Assembly: GCA_009996515.1 (NCBI GenBank)
Contig: JAACZV010000017.1
Coordinates: 62,001-126,000 of the forward strand
Direction of reading: 5' to 3'
From: Comamonadaceae bacterium
GTDB taxonomy: Bacteria > Pseudomonadota > Gammaproteobacteria > Burkholderiales > Burkholderiaceae_C
DNA: 64,000 nt
Shown: piece after piece, positions 1 through 7,710 of the stretch
How positions within the stretch are numbered: the first letter of the stretch is position 1
How the letters are laid out: each line of letters opens with the position of its first letter
Position numbers and translations under genes: made by a program
The notes under the pieces: generated by a model
What the model was told of the DNA's origin: nothing
The model's input: the letters and a program-made list of their open reading frames with translations, nothing else
Database searches by the model: none

Positions 1-863
1 CCGATGCCGCGCGCGCCGTTCAGGCCGATCTCCCACAGCCAGCCGGCCTCATGGGCGGTGGCGACGGTGCAGCTCTCCATGACGGCGTCGTCCGCCAGCG
101 GGATCTTGCAGGCCAGCGCGCGGTCGGCGAACAGCTGGTGGCGCACCGACTTGAACTCGCTGCCCAGCGCGCGGCCGATGAGCTCGGCGCGAAAGCCCGT
201 GCAGTCGATGTAGAGCTCCGCCTCGAAGCGACCCTGCTGGGCGGTGTCCAGGTGGGCGATGGCGCCCTGTTCGTCCAGCGCCACGCGGGTCACCGTGCCC
301 TGCACATGGCGCACGCCCAGCTCGCGGGCGCGCCCGGCCAGCAGCGCAGCCAGCTTGCGCGCGTCGAAGTGGTAGGCGTAGTTCAGCGGCGCTGCGTAGG
401 CTGCCTCGCCGGCGCGTTTGGGCGCGCGCTGCGCCGCGGCCACGCGCGTCTGCAGCGTCATGGCCTCGGCGAAGGGCGGCCGCGTGGCCGGGTCCTGCAG
501 CAGCCAGTAGGGCACGAGGTTGAGGTCCTCGGCGTAGAAGGGCGCCTCGAAGGGGTGGAAGAACTGGTGCGGCGCCGCGCCGGCCGGCGCCGGCACCCAG
601 TCCACGAAGCGTATGCCCTGCTTGAGCGTGGCGGCGGTCTCGCGGATGAACCGCGCCTCGTCGATGCCCAGGAACTGCAGCGTGCCGCGGATGGTGGGGA
701 AGGTGCCCTCGCCGACGCCCACGATGCCGATGTCGGGCGACTCCAGCACCGTCACCTCCAGGTGGCCGTGCGCCGACAGGCGCAGGAAGCGGGCCAGGTA
801 GGCGGCGGTCAGCCATCCGGCCGTGCCGCCGCCGACGATGAGGATGCGTCGCTTGGGAGTCAT
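1..863 (-). CDS. flavin-dependent tryptophan halogenase family protein (3' end cut by window edge)
   Basis: The first 287 codons are present; the rest lies beyond base 1. The protein opens with an FAD-binding Rossmann motif GGGTAGW (residues 11-17), has a lysine (K81, in LKQGIRF) where PrnA-type halogenases carry the catalytic lysine that forms the haloamine, and near residue 273 has the GWLWEI stretch matching the WxWxI family signature. Members use FADH2, oxygen and halide to halogenate indole or other electron-rich substrates; in proteobacteria many of unknown substrate sit near TonB receptors. The ATG (863-861) overlaps the stop codon of the upstream VapC gene, so the two are probably co-translated. 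The family is clear; the substrate cannot be read from the sequence and it need not be free tryptophan. Confidence 0.9.
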   Translation of the reverse strand, partial: MTPKRRILIVGGGTAGWLTAAYLARFLRLSAHGHLEVTVLESPDIGIVGVGEGTFPTIRGTLQFLGIDEARFIRETAATLKQGIRFVDWVPAPAGAAPHQFFHPFEAPFYAEDLNLVPYWLLQDPATRPPFAEAMTLQTRVAAAQRAPKRAGEAAYAAPLNYAYHFDARKLAALLAGRARELGVRHVQGTVTRVALDEQGAIAHLDTAQQGRFEAELYIDCTGFRAELIGRALGSEFKSVRHQLFADRALACKIPLADDAVMESCTVATAHEAGWLWEIGLNGARGI

Positions 864-1357
864 GCGCGGGTGTAGAGGTTCTTCAGCCATTGGTGGCCGG
901 TCTGGGTGCCATGGGCCCAGTCCTCGTCGTCGTCGCCGGGCGGGGCGATGTAGCCGGAGGGGTTGAGCAGCTTCACGCGGCCGGCGCGGAAGGCCGAGAC
1001 GCGGTGGGTCACGAAGGTCAGGCCATGCTCCAGCGCGGTGGCGGCGAGCAGGCCGTCGCGCGTGTTGGCATAGGGCAGCTGGGCGCGGCGGCGCACGACG
1101 GCCGCATCCACCGGCAGCACGCGGCCGTCGAAGGCCGGCATGACGCGGCCGTCTATCCAGTCGCGCACCACCAGGCCGGCGGCGCGGTCGCGGCGCGCCA
1201 GCCGGGCGGCGGCGGTCTCGATCTCCAGCAGGTTCAGCGCCGAGATGAAGAGCTTCTGGCGCGGCAGGCCGGCCGCCCAGGCGGCCAGGCCGGCGTCGGA
1301 CTGGCCGGCCTTGGCCTTGCGCAGCTCCAGCACGATGCCGGTGTCGAGCAGGAACAT
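860..1357 (-). CDS. vapC: VapC-family PIN-domain ribonuclease toxin
   Basis: A protein of 165 residues with the PIN fold signature: LLDTGIVLEL at the N terminus (first acidic metal ligand), LNLLEIETA near residue 42 and NTRDGLLAATALEHGL near residue 110 (conserved aspartate). VapC toxins are Mg-dependent endoribonucleases that cut tRNA or rRNA and are held inactive by their antitoxin. The start ATG overlaps the antitoxin stop by one base. It is some 25-30 residues longer than a typical VapC: after the usual VKLLNP ending it continues with an acidic PPGDDDEDW stretch and ends in LYTRA at the halogenase start. The extension may simply reflect readthrough into the junction, or it may matter for coupling. 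Confidence 0.9.
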   Translation of the reverse strand: MFLLDTGIVLELRKAKAGQSDAGLAAWAAGLPRQKLFISALNLLEIETAAARLARRDRAAGLVVRDWIDGRVMPAFDGRVLPVDAAVVRRRAQLPYANTRDGLLAATALEHGLTFVTHRVSAFRAGRVKLLNPSGYIAPPGDDDEDWAHGTQTGHQWLKNLYTRA

Positions 1358-1605
1358 CAGAGGTCCTCGCGGTGATCCCAGGCGCCGTCGGCCGAGGCGT
1401 CGCGGGCGTCCAGCGCCACCGTCTCGGGCAGGGCCAGCAGCTCCAGGATGCTCTCGCCCTCGCCGGTCAGGCGGCGGTACTCGGCGATGCTCAGCAGTAC
1501 ATGGCTGGGCTGGCCACGGTCGGTGATGACCACGGGCTCGACCTGGGCCGCGCGCTTGGCCTGGCTGACGTCGCGGTTGAACTCGCGGCTGGTGATGAGT
1601 TTCAT
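1357..1605 (-). CDS. Phd/YefM-type antitoxin partner of VapC
   Basis: An 82-residue protein starting MKLITSREFNRDVSQAKRAA and followed by VVITDRGQPSHVLLSIAEYRRL, which is the Phd/YefM DNA-binding fold. The C-terminal part (residues 50-82) is acidic and would wrap the toxin. Phd-fold antitoxins paired with PIN toxins are common in proteobacteria. The ATG at 1605-1603 is chosen because homology begins exactly there; the frame stays open further upstream but without antitoxin-like sequence. The antitoxin precedes the toxin, which is the usual order for autoregulated modules, and a 12-base palindrome lies 44 bases upstream of its start. Confidence 0.9.
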   Translation of the reverse strand: MKLITSREFNRDVSQAKRAAQVEPVVITDRGQPSHVLLSIAEYRRLTGEGESILELLALPETVALDARDASADGAWDHREDL

Positions 1606-1648
1606 CGCCGCGCGAATGTAGCGGCCGGCCTGCCGTGCCGCAATCCGG

Positions 1649-1660
1649 ATGTAGGTACAT
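1649..1660. promoter_or_regulatory. candidate antitoxin operator (palindrome)
   Basis: ATGTA-GG-TACAT is an inverted repeat with five-base arms, 44 bases upstream of the antitoxin ATG. Phd-type antitoxins bind short AT-containing palindromes in their own promoter. The site stands out in otherwise very GC-rich DNA. Binding is inferred from position only. Confidence 0.45.
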
Positions 1661-1801
1661 AGGCCCATCGCCGTTCGACCCGATGGACAGCGCAATCCCC
1701 GCTGGCACAGTGCAAACGGCGGATGGGCGAGAGGGTGCATCCGCTGCAGACAACGTTGTCGCCTGCCAACCGCAGGCGTCACAGGACCGACAAGGCTGCC
1801 C

Positions 1802-3166
1802 ATGGAATTCGACCTGCTGGCCATCCTGGCCGATGTATTCGCCAAGCACGGCCCTGCGGCCCAGGCGGTGGCGCAGACCTATTCGCCCAACGATTTCAGC
1901 GTGCGCTTCTTCCTGCAGCTGGCCGTCATCCTGCTGGCCTGCCGCGTGGTGGGCTGGGCCGGCCGCAAGTTCCTGGGCCAGCCCCAGGTCGTCGGCGAGA
2001 TGATCGCCGGCGTGCTGCTGGGGCCCTCGCTGCTGGGCCTGCTGGCGCCGCAGGTGCAGGCGGCCATCTTCCCCAGGGAGATGAAGAACGTCCTGTACTG
2101 CGGCGCGCAGCTGGGCGTGGGCCTGTACATGTTCCTGGTCGGCACGACGCTGCGGCTGGACCACTTCGCCACCAAGGCGCGCAGCGCCATCGGCGTGTCG
2201 GTGGCGGGCATCACGGCGCCCTTCTTCATCGCCTGGCTGATCACGCCGCTGCTGCTGACGGTGCCGGGCCTGTTCGCCGACGGCATCTCGACGGCCAATG
2301 CGACGCTGTTCATGGGCGCCTGCATCGCGCTGACGGCCTTTCCCATGCTGGCCCGCATCATCAACGAGCGCGGCCTGGCGAACACCTCGCTGGGCACGCT
2401 GTCGCTGACGGCCGGCGCCTTCGACGACGCCGTCTCCTGGTGCGTGCTGGCGCTGGTGCTGGCGGCCTTCGGCGCCGGCCCCGGCGTGGCCGTGCTGGCC
2501 ATAGGCGGGGGCGTGCTCTATGCGGCCTTCATCATGCTGTTCGGTCGCCGGCTGCTGGCGCCGCTGGGCCGCATCGTGGAGCGCGAAGGCCAGATGAGCA
2601 CGACGGTGCTGGGCATCACGATGGCGCTGTTCTGCCTGTCGGCCTTCATCATGGACGCCGTGGGCATCCACGCCATCTTCGGCGGCTTCATCCTGGGGGC
2701 CGTCATGCCGCGCGGCCTGTTCGCGGCCGAGCTGAAGAAGAAGGTCGAGCCGCTGGCCGTGGTGCTGCTGCTGCCGATGTTCTTCACCTACTCGGGCCTG
2801 AACACGCGGCTGGACATGATCAATTCGCTGCAGCTGCTGCTGATCGCGCTGGGCGTGCTGGCCGCCTCGGTGCTGGCCAAGTTCGGCGCCTGCTACCTGG
2901 CCGCCCGCCTGGCCGGCGAGGACAACCGCACGGCGCTGGGCATAGGCGCGCTGATGAACTCGCGCGGCCTGATGGAGCTCATCATCATCAACATCGGCCT
3001 GCAGAAAGGCATCATCGGCCCGGCCCTGTTCTCCATGCTGGTGCTGATGGCCGTGGCGACCACCATGATGGCCACGCCGCTGTTCGAGGCGGTCTACGGC
3101 CGCAAGGCGCGCGAGTCCGGCGAGCTGGACGCCGTGCCGGGCCGGGCGGCGGGCCGCGCGGCCTGA
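1802..3166 (+). CDS. CPA2-family cation:proton antiporter (KefB/Na+-H+ exchanger domain)
   Basis: A 454-residue integral membrane protein with about twelve hydrophobic segments. GQPQVVGEMIAGVLLGPSLLG near residues 59-79 is the hallmark of the Na+/H+ exchanger (PF00999) domain of the CPA2 family, and TAGAFDDAVSWCVLA near residue 204 holds the acidic pair expected in the ion-binding site. It lacks the C-terminal TrkA-N domain of KefB/KefC, so it resembles the short antiporters. It likely exchanges Na+ or K+ for H+ at the inner membrane. The ATG at 1802 directly precedes the conserved region. The last 73 bases overlap the end of the convergent acyltransferase gene. Ion specificity is unknown. 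Confidence 0.88.
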   Translation: MEFDLLAILADVFAKHGPAAQAVAQTYSPNDFSVRFFLQLAVILLACRVVGWAGRKFLGQPQVVGEMIAGVLLGPSLLGLLAPQVQAAIFPREMKNVLYCGAQLGVGLYMFLVGTTLRLDHFATKARSAIGVSVAGITAPFFIAWLITPLLLTVPGLFADGISTANATLFMGACIALTAFPMLARIINERGLANTSLGTLSLTAGAFDDAVSWCVLALVLAAFGAGPGVAVLAIGGGVLYAAFIMLFGRRLLAPLGRIVEREGQMSTTVLGITMALFCLSAFIMDAVGIHAIFGGFILGAVMPRGLFAAELKKKVEPLAVVLLLPMFFTYSGLNTRLDMINSLQLLLIALGVLAASVLAKFGACYLAARLAGEDNRTALGIGALMNSRGLMELIIINIGLQKGIIGPALFSMLVLMAVATTMMATPLFEAVYGRKARESGELDAVPGRAAGRAA

Positions 3167-4299
3167 GGGGCGTCGCCGCGCCGGGCGCCGCGCTGTATGC
3201 CCAGCAGCAGCGCCAGGCCCGGCACCCGGCGCAGCGCGAGATAGGCCGCCGCGCAGATCGCGAAGGTCAGCACGATGAGCAGCAGGGCCTCCAGCCCCCA
3301 GGGCAGGCCCAGCGGCTTGAGCCACTGGCTCAGCACGACGATGACGCTCTGGTGCAGGATGTAGAGGCAGAACACCGCGGCGGCCGCCCGGCGCAGCCCG
3401 GGCGACTCCCGCGTGAAGGCGCGCTGCGCCCAGCCGCAGGCGGCGGCGATGCCCCACCAGCCCAGCGCGCCGCGCAGCAGCGGCGCGGCGGCATGCGGGC
3501 CATCGAGGCTCATCAGCAGGGCCCAGCCGGCCAGCGACATGCCCAGCGCCACCCAGCGCAGCCGCAGCACGGCCGCCCACAGGCCCGCGGCCAGCGGCGT
3601 GCGGCTGGCCCAGCCCAGCGCGAACAGCCCGCCGTACTGCAGGTGGTTGTAGAGGTCTTGCACGAAGTTGTGCGTGGACGGGTGCTGCGGGAACACGAAC
3701 AGCCGCAGCAGCGCCAGCGGCAGGGCCGGCAGCAGCAGCCAGGCCCAGGCCGGCAGCGCGAGCGTGGGCAGGGGCCGGCGTGCGCACGCGGCCGCCACGG
3801 CGCCCAGGCATGCGTACAGCCACAGATAGGGCAGGAACCACAGGTGGTTCCAGGTCGGCACGATCATGCAGTCCGTACCGCGGCAGAACCTGCCGACATG
3901 CAGATAGGCCCGCCAGAAGTCCAGATAGCCGCCGTCGCCGGGCAGCAGCTCCGGCGCCTGCGTCAGCACCTCGTAATAGGCCTGGGGCGTCACGAGGACC
4001 ACCATGCCGAACAGCAGCGGCAGCAGCAGGCGCAGCGAGCGGTCCTGCAGCGTGCCCAGCAGGCCGCGCCGGGCGAACAGGCCCTGGCAGGCGGCGCCGG
4101 CGATCAGGAACAGCAGGCCCAGCCGCCATGGCGAGCTGAGCTGCATGAAGGGCTCCAGCGCCGTGCTGGCGGCAGGGCTCTTCACATGCCAGTCCCAGGT
4201 CACGTAGTACATGCCGACGTGGTAGGGGATCAGCAGCGCGAAGGCGGCGACGCGCAGGCCGTCGAGGAAGGGCAGGCGCGGCAGTGGGGCGGTGTTCAT
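3094..4299 (-). CDS. acyltransferase 3 family membrane protein
   Basis: A 401-residue protein with about ten membrane segments. It begins FLDGLRVAAFALLIPYHVG, the N-terminal AT3 (PF01757) signature with a conserved arginine and histidine. Family members O-acylate periplasmic glucans, lipopolysaccharide or exopolysaccharide; the arrangement resembles the OpgC/YrrM-like branch, but the substrate is unknown. It starts 60 bases downstream of the LytTR regulator on the same strand, so it is probably the last gene of the sensor-regulator operon. Its C-terminal 24 codons, a low-complexity Ala/Arg/Pro tail, overlap the antiporter gene on the other strand. Confidence 0.85.
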   Translation of the reverse strand: MNTAPLPRLPFLDGLRVAAFALLIPYHVGMYYVTWDWHVKSPAASTALEPFMQLSSPWRLGLLFLIAGAACQGLFARRGLLGTLQDRSLRLLLPLLFGMVVLVTPQAYYEVLTQAPELLPGDGGYLDFWRAYLHVGRFCRGTDCMIVPTWNHLWFLPYLWLYACLGAVAAACARRPLPTLALPAWAWLLLPALPLALLRLFVFPQHPSTHNFVQDLYNHLQYGGLFALGWASRTPLAAGLWAAVLRLRWVALGMSLAGWALLMSLDGPHAAAPLLRGALGWWGIAAACGWAQRAFTRESPGLRRAAAAVFCLYILHQSVIVVLSQWLKPLGLPWGLEALLLIVLTFAICAAAYLALRRVPGLALLLGIQRGARRGDAPQAARPAARPGTASSSPDSRALRP

Positions 4300-4359
4300 G
4301 GCCGCCAGCTTGGCGGCCGGGCCCGCGCGGCGCGAGGCCCGTGGGGCCGGTGGCGGGAT

Positions 4360-5052
4360 TCAGGGGGCGAGCGCGTCCAGCACCCCGCGATAGCCGCGCG
4401 ACACGCGCAGCGTCGCGCCGCCGCCCAGCGTCAGCTGGGCCTCGCCGCTGCCCAGCCGTTCGATGCGCCGCACATGGGCCCAGTTGACCGCATGGCTGCG
4501 GTGCACGCGCAGGAAGCGCGCGGCCCAGCCGGGGCGGGCCAGCGCGTCGGCCAGCGTGGCGCGCTCCAGCAGGCTGCGCGGCGGCAGGTGCAGCTCGATG
4601 TAGTTGTCGGCCGCCGAGATCCACTGCACGTCGGCCAGCCACAGCCGCTCGCCCGCCACCCACCACTCGCCCACCAACTCGGGCGGCCGCGCCAGCCGCT
4701 CGCGCACGCGCGCCAGTGCGGCCGCCAGCCGCTCGGCCGTGTAGGGCTTGAGCAGATAGTCCAGCGCCGCCAGCTCGAAGGCCTGCAGCGCATGCTGGGC
4801 ATGGGCCGTCGAGAACACGATGCAGCGCACGCCGGCCTCGCGCAGCGCGCCGGCCAGCTGCACGCCGCTGCCGCCGGGCATCTCGATGTCCAGCAGCGCC
4901 AGGTCCGGCGGCACGGCCAGGCCGCGCGCCAGGGCCAGCGCGGCGGGTGCATCGGGCGCTTCCAGCAGCTCGGCCACGTCCGCCTCGGCCGCCAGCAGGC
5001 GGCGCAGCTTGGCGCGCGCGGCGGGCTCGTCGTCGACGATCAGCACGCGCAT
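4360..5052 (-). CDS. LytTR-family response regulator
   Basis: A 230-residue protein: a receiver domain (residues 1-115; acidic pocket VDDEP, phospho-acceptor D55 in LALLDIEMPG, and LKPY lysine) followed by a LytTR DNA-binding domain (about 130-230, with SAADNYIELHL and FLRVHRSHAVN). It is the output partner of the LytS-like kinase, whose 3' end overlaps its start by 13 bases. The ATG at 5052 is where receiver homology starts. LytTR regulators bind direct repeats near promoters; the downstream acyltransferase is a plausible target but nothing here proves it. Confidence 0.93.
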   Translation of the reverse strand: MRVLIVDDEPAARAKLRRLLAAEADVAELLEAPDAPAALALARGLAVPPDLALLDIEMPGGSGVQLAGALREAGVRCIVFSTAHAQHALQAFELAALDYLLKPYTAERLAAALARVRERLARPPELVGEWWVAGERLWLADVQWISAADNYIELHLPPRSLLERATLADALARPGWAARFLRVHRSHAVNWAHVRRIERLGSGEAQLTLGGGATLRVSRGYRGVLDALAP

Positions 5053-6107
5053 GGCAGCTCCAGCGCGAGGCTCATGCCGGCGCCGTCCGGGCCGAACTCG
5101 ACGCACGCGGCATCGCCGTAGCGTGCCTGCAGGCGCTCGCGCAGATTGCGCAGGCCCAGGCCGCCGTCGGGGTCGGGCGCGGCCTCGGGCGCCGGCGTGT
5201 CGCCATGGTTGCTGACGCGCAGGCGCAGCCGCCCCGACGCGCAACCCGCCACGACGCTGACGGTCACGCGGCCGCGGTGCCGTGCCACGTCATGCTTGAC
5301 GGCGTTCTCCACCGGCGCCAGCAGCAGCAGCGCCGGCAGCCGGCAGGCCCGCGCGGCGGCATCGGCCTCGATGCGCACGAGCAGCCGCTCCGGCCCGAAG
5401 CGCGCCTGCATCAGCGCCAGGAAGGGCGCCACCAGTGCCAGCTCCTCGTCCAGCGTGTGCTCGACGCGCTGCTGCGCGGCCAGCGTCTGGCGCAGCAGGT
5501 CGGCCAGCTGGCACAGCAGCCGGTCGGCGGCGGCGACGTCCTCGTACATGACGGAGGAGATCAGGTTCAGCGTGTTGAACAGGAAATGCGGCTGCACCTG
5601 GTCGGCCAGGCGCGCCAGCCTGGCCTCGGCCAGCTCGCGGCGGGCGCGCTCCAGCTCCTGTGTGCGCTGCGCGGCCGCGCGGGCCATCCAGATGCCGCGC
5701 GAGATCAGGCAGAAGCTGACATAGCTCACGGCGTCCTTGCCGCCCTCGTAGACCAGCAGCCTGGGCAGCTCGAAGACCTGGTAGTCCTGGCCCAGCAGGC
5801 CGTAGACCAGCAGGCGCAGGCCGAACATGCCGCCGATGTGGGCCAGGCTGAACAGCGGCAGCGCGACGGCATGGACGGCCAGCTGCCGCGGCCACGGCCG
5901 GCCGCCGAGGCGCCCGACCAGCGCATGCAGGCCCAGCGCCAGCCCGCCGATGATGGCGACGGAGCTGAACTCCCACAGAAACGGCTCCCAGGGGCGGTCG
6001 CCGCCGCGCAGCCGGTAGGACTGCAGCTCCGAGACACTCAGCAGCAGGCCGACGGCGGCCAGCAGCGCGACATAGGGCAGGCGCCAGCGGCGCGGCAGCA
6101 GGGACAT
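5040..6107 (-). CDS. LytS/YehU-type sensor histidine kinase
   Basis: A 355-residue kinase with four to five N-terminal membrane segments (residues 10-140), a short helical linker and a His_kinase domain: LADQVQPHFLFNTLNLIS with phospho-acceptor H174, the N-box PVENAVKHD and GGLGLRNLRERLQARYG in the ATP lid. This is the HPK8 class that pairs with LytTR regulators. It lacks a recognisable extracellular sensor domain, so the signal may be sensed in the membrane. The gene ends inside the regulator gene (13-base overlap), giving translational coupling. It starts 81 bases after the efflux outer membrane factor on the same strand and could receive readthrough from that operon. Confidence 0.93.
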   Translation of the reverse strand: MSLLPRRWRLPYVALLAAVGLLLSVSELQSYRLRGGDRPWEPFLWEFSSVAIIGGLALGLHALVGRLGGRPWPRQLAVHAVALPLFSLAHIGGMFGLRLLVYGLLGQDYQVFELPRLLVYEGGKDAVSYVSFCLISRGIWMARAAAQRTQELERARRELAEARLARLADQVQPHFLFNTLNLISSVMYEDVAAADRLLCQLADLLRQTLAAQQRVEHTLDEELALVAPFLALMQARFGPERLLVRIEADAAARACRLPALLLLAPVENAVKHDVARHRGRVTVSVVAGCASGRLRLRVSNHGDTPAPEAAPDPDGGLGLRNLRERLQARYGDAACVEFGPDGAGMSLALELPCAC

Positions 6108-6188
6108 GCCGCGAGGTTAGCCGGCCCCGGCGCCACCGCGCGGCGGCTCGCCCCGGCCGGGGCGCCGTTCGCCCCAGGCCGGCGCGGC

Positions 6189-7709
6189 TCAGAGCGCCGT
6201 CAGCCGCGCGGCAAAGGCCTTGTGCACGCCCAGCAGCGCGGCCGCGCGGGCCGTCTGCACCTGGATCAGCGCATCGCGGGCCGTCAGCCGGTCCTGCTCG
6301 GCCTGCAGCAGCGCATAGAAGTCGGTCACGCCGGCCTCGTAGCGCTTGAGCGCCAGTTCGCGCGCCCGGGTGGTGGCCTCGGCGGCGGCGGCCTGGGCCG
6401 CCGCCTGCTGCTCGGTCTCGCGCAGTGTGGACAGGCTGCCCTGGGCGTCCTGCAGCGCCGCCAGCTGGGCCTGCTCGGCGGCGGCCACGGCGGCGTCGAA
6501 GCCGGCACGCGCCGCACCTTCCTCGGCCTTGCGGGCGCCGAAGTCCAGGAAGTTCCAGTTCAGCGCGGCGGCGATGCTGTGGATCTGCGTGCCGCTCTTG
6601 AAGAGGTCGCCGGCGCTGGCGGCGCTCCAGCCGATCTGGCCCGTCAGGCCCAGCGTGGGCCAGCGCGCGGCCCAGGCCACATGGGCGCGCGCGGCCGCCG
6701 CCTGCGCGCGCGCGGCGGCGGCCTTCACGTCGGGCCGCTGGGCCAGCAGGCCGGCCGGGTCGGGCAGCGTGCCGAGGCTGACGAGGCGCGGCTCGGGCAT
6801 GGCGGGCAGCGGGTCGCTGTCGGCCTTGTCGCAGTCGGCCGGGGCCTGGCCGCGCAGCACGTCCAGTTGCAGGCGCACCAGGCAGGCCGCGTTGCGCAGC
6901 GCCGGCACGCTGGCCGAGGTCTGGGCGACGAGGGCTTCGGCGCGCGCCTGGTCCAGCGCGGTGCCGCGGCCGGCGCCGACGCGGGCCTTCACGAGATCCA
7001 GCAGCTGGTTCTGCACGACCAGCGTTTCCTTGGCCAGCGCCAGGCGGTGGCCCAGGCCGATGAGCTGGGCCTGCAGGTTCAGCGCCGTGCCGGCCAGGCT
7101 GAGCGCGGCGGCGTCGCGGTCCAGTGCGGCGCTCTGGGCGTCATAACCGGCCGCCTGGGCGGTGGCGGAGACGCGGCCCCAGAGGTCGATCTCCCAGCCG
7201 GCCGTCGCATTGACGCCGTAGCTGTTGAAGTTGTTGAACTGGCCCAGGTCGTTGGGCGCGCGCTGGCGGCTGGCGCTGGCGCCGGCGCTGACCGAGGGCA
7301 GGCGGCGCGCGCCGGCCGCATCGGCCAGCGCCTCGGCCTGCTTGAGCCGCGCGGCGGCGGCACGCAGGTCGCGGTTGTTGGCCAGCACCTCGTCGACGAC
7401 GCGTTGCAGCTGGGCGCTGTCGACGAAGGCGGCCGTCATCGTCGCGGCGCCCGGGTTGGCAGGCGGCAGTTGAGCGAACTGCGCGGGAGCGAGATTGGCC
7501 GGGCCTGGCGACAGGCCGGGCGCGGCACAGCCGACCAGGGCCGCGGCGAGGGCCAGCAGCGTCAGCGGGCCGAGCGCCGGGCCGCTCCCAAGCCGGCCCG
7601 TCAGGCGATGTGCTTGCCGGTCGAACCGGCAAGCATCGGCGTCCCCTCGGGGGACCGCCCGGACGGGCCCGCGTTCAGCGGGGCAAGATTGGGCGAGGGG
7701 CCTTGTCAT
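6189..7709 (-). CDS. RND efflux outer membrane factor, NodT/OprM family lipoprotein
   Basis: A 506-residue TolC-like protein with two OEP repeats and the typical heptad-rich Ala/Gln helices that form the periplasmic tunnel. A lipobox LAAALVGC puts the acylated cysteine at residue 61, leaving a 45-residue stretch before the hydrophobic core, which is unusually long. That stretch is encoded by a dispersed hairpin repeat (7567-7700), so either the repeat has become the N-terminal coding sequence or translation starts later at a non-ATG codon. The ATG at 7709 is one base past the pump stop, which favours coupled translation. It is the outer membrane exit duct of the pump encoded upstream. Confidence 0.9.
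   Translation of the reverse strand: MTRPLAQSCPAERGPVRAVPRGDADACRFDRQAHRLTGRLGSGPALGPLTLLALAAALVGCAAPGLSPGPANLAPAQFAQLPPANPGAATMTAAFVDSAQLQRVVDEVLANNRDLRAAAARLKQAEALADAAGARRLPSVSAGASASRQRAPNDLGQFNNFNSYGVNATAGWEIDLWGRVSATAQAAGYDAQSAALDRDAAALSLAGTALNLQAQLIGLGHRLALAKETLVVQNQLLDLVKARVGAGRGTALDQARAEALVAQTSASVPALRNAACLVRLQLDVLRGQAPADCDKADSDPLPAMPEPRLVSLGTLPDPAGLLAQRPDVKAAAARAQAAAARAHVAWAARWPTLGLTGQIGWSAASAGDLFKSGTQIHSIAAALNWNFLDFGARKAEEGAARAGFDAAVAAAEQAQLAALQDAQGSLSTLRETEQQAAAQAAAAEATTRARELALKRYEAGVTDFYALLQAEQDRLTARDALIQVQTARAAALLGVHKAFAARLTAL
7567..7700. repeat. dispersed hairpin repeat, copy A
   Basis: This copy shares with 42408-42522 the frame GGGCCGAGCGCCGGGCCGC, then AAGCCGGCCCG, GGCGATGTGC, GCATCG and CGGGGGACCG in the same order. 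The central stem is GCTTGCCGGT pairing with ACCGGCAAGC around a CGA loop (7612-7634). In the other copy the stem sequence differs but pairs perfectly. It lies inside the 5' end of the outer membrane factor gene, just after its ATG. Confidence 0.75.
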
Positions 7710-7710
7710 G

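Noticed and set aside
860-4666. Very long open frame on the minus strand (and similar ones opposite most genes, for example 14609-17995 and 45609-48032)
   Set aside because: These frames arise because stop codons are rare in about 70 percent GC DNA. Their translations are low-complexity Arg/Ala/Gly/His-rich and only the portion 860-1357 (VapC) looks like a protein.
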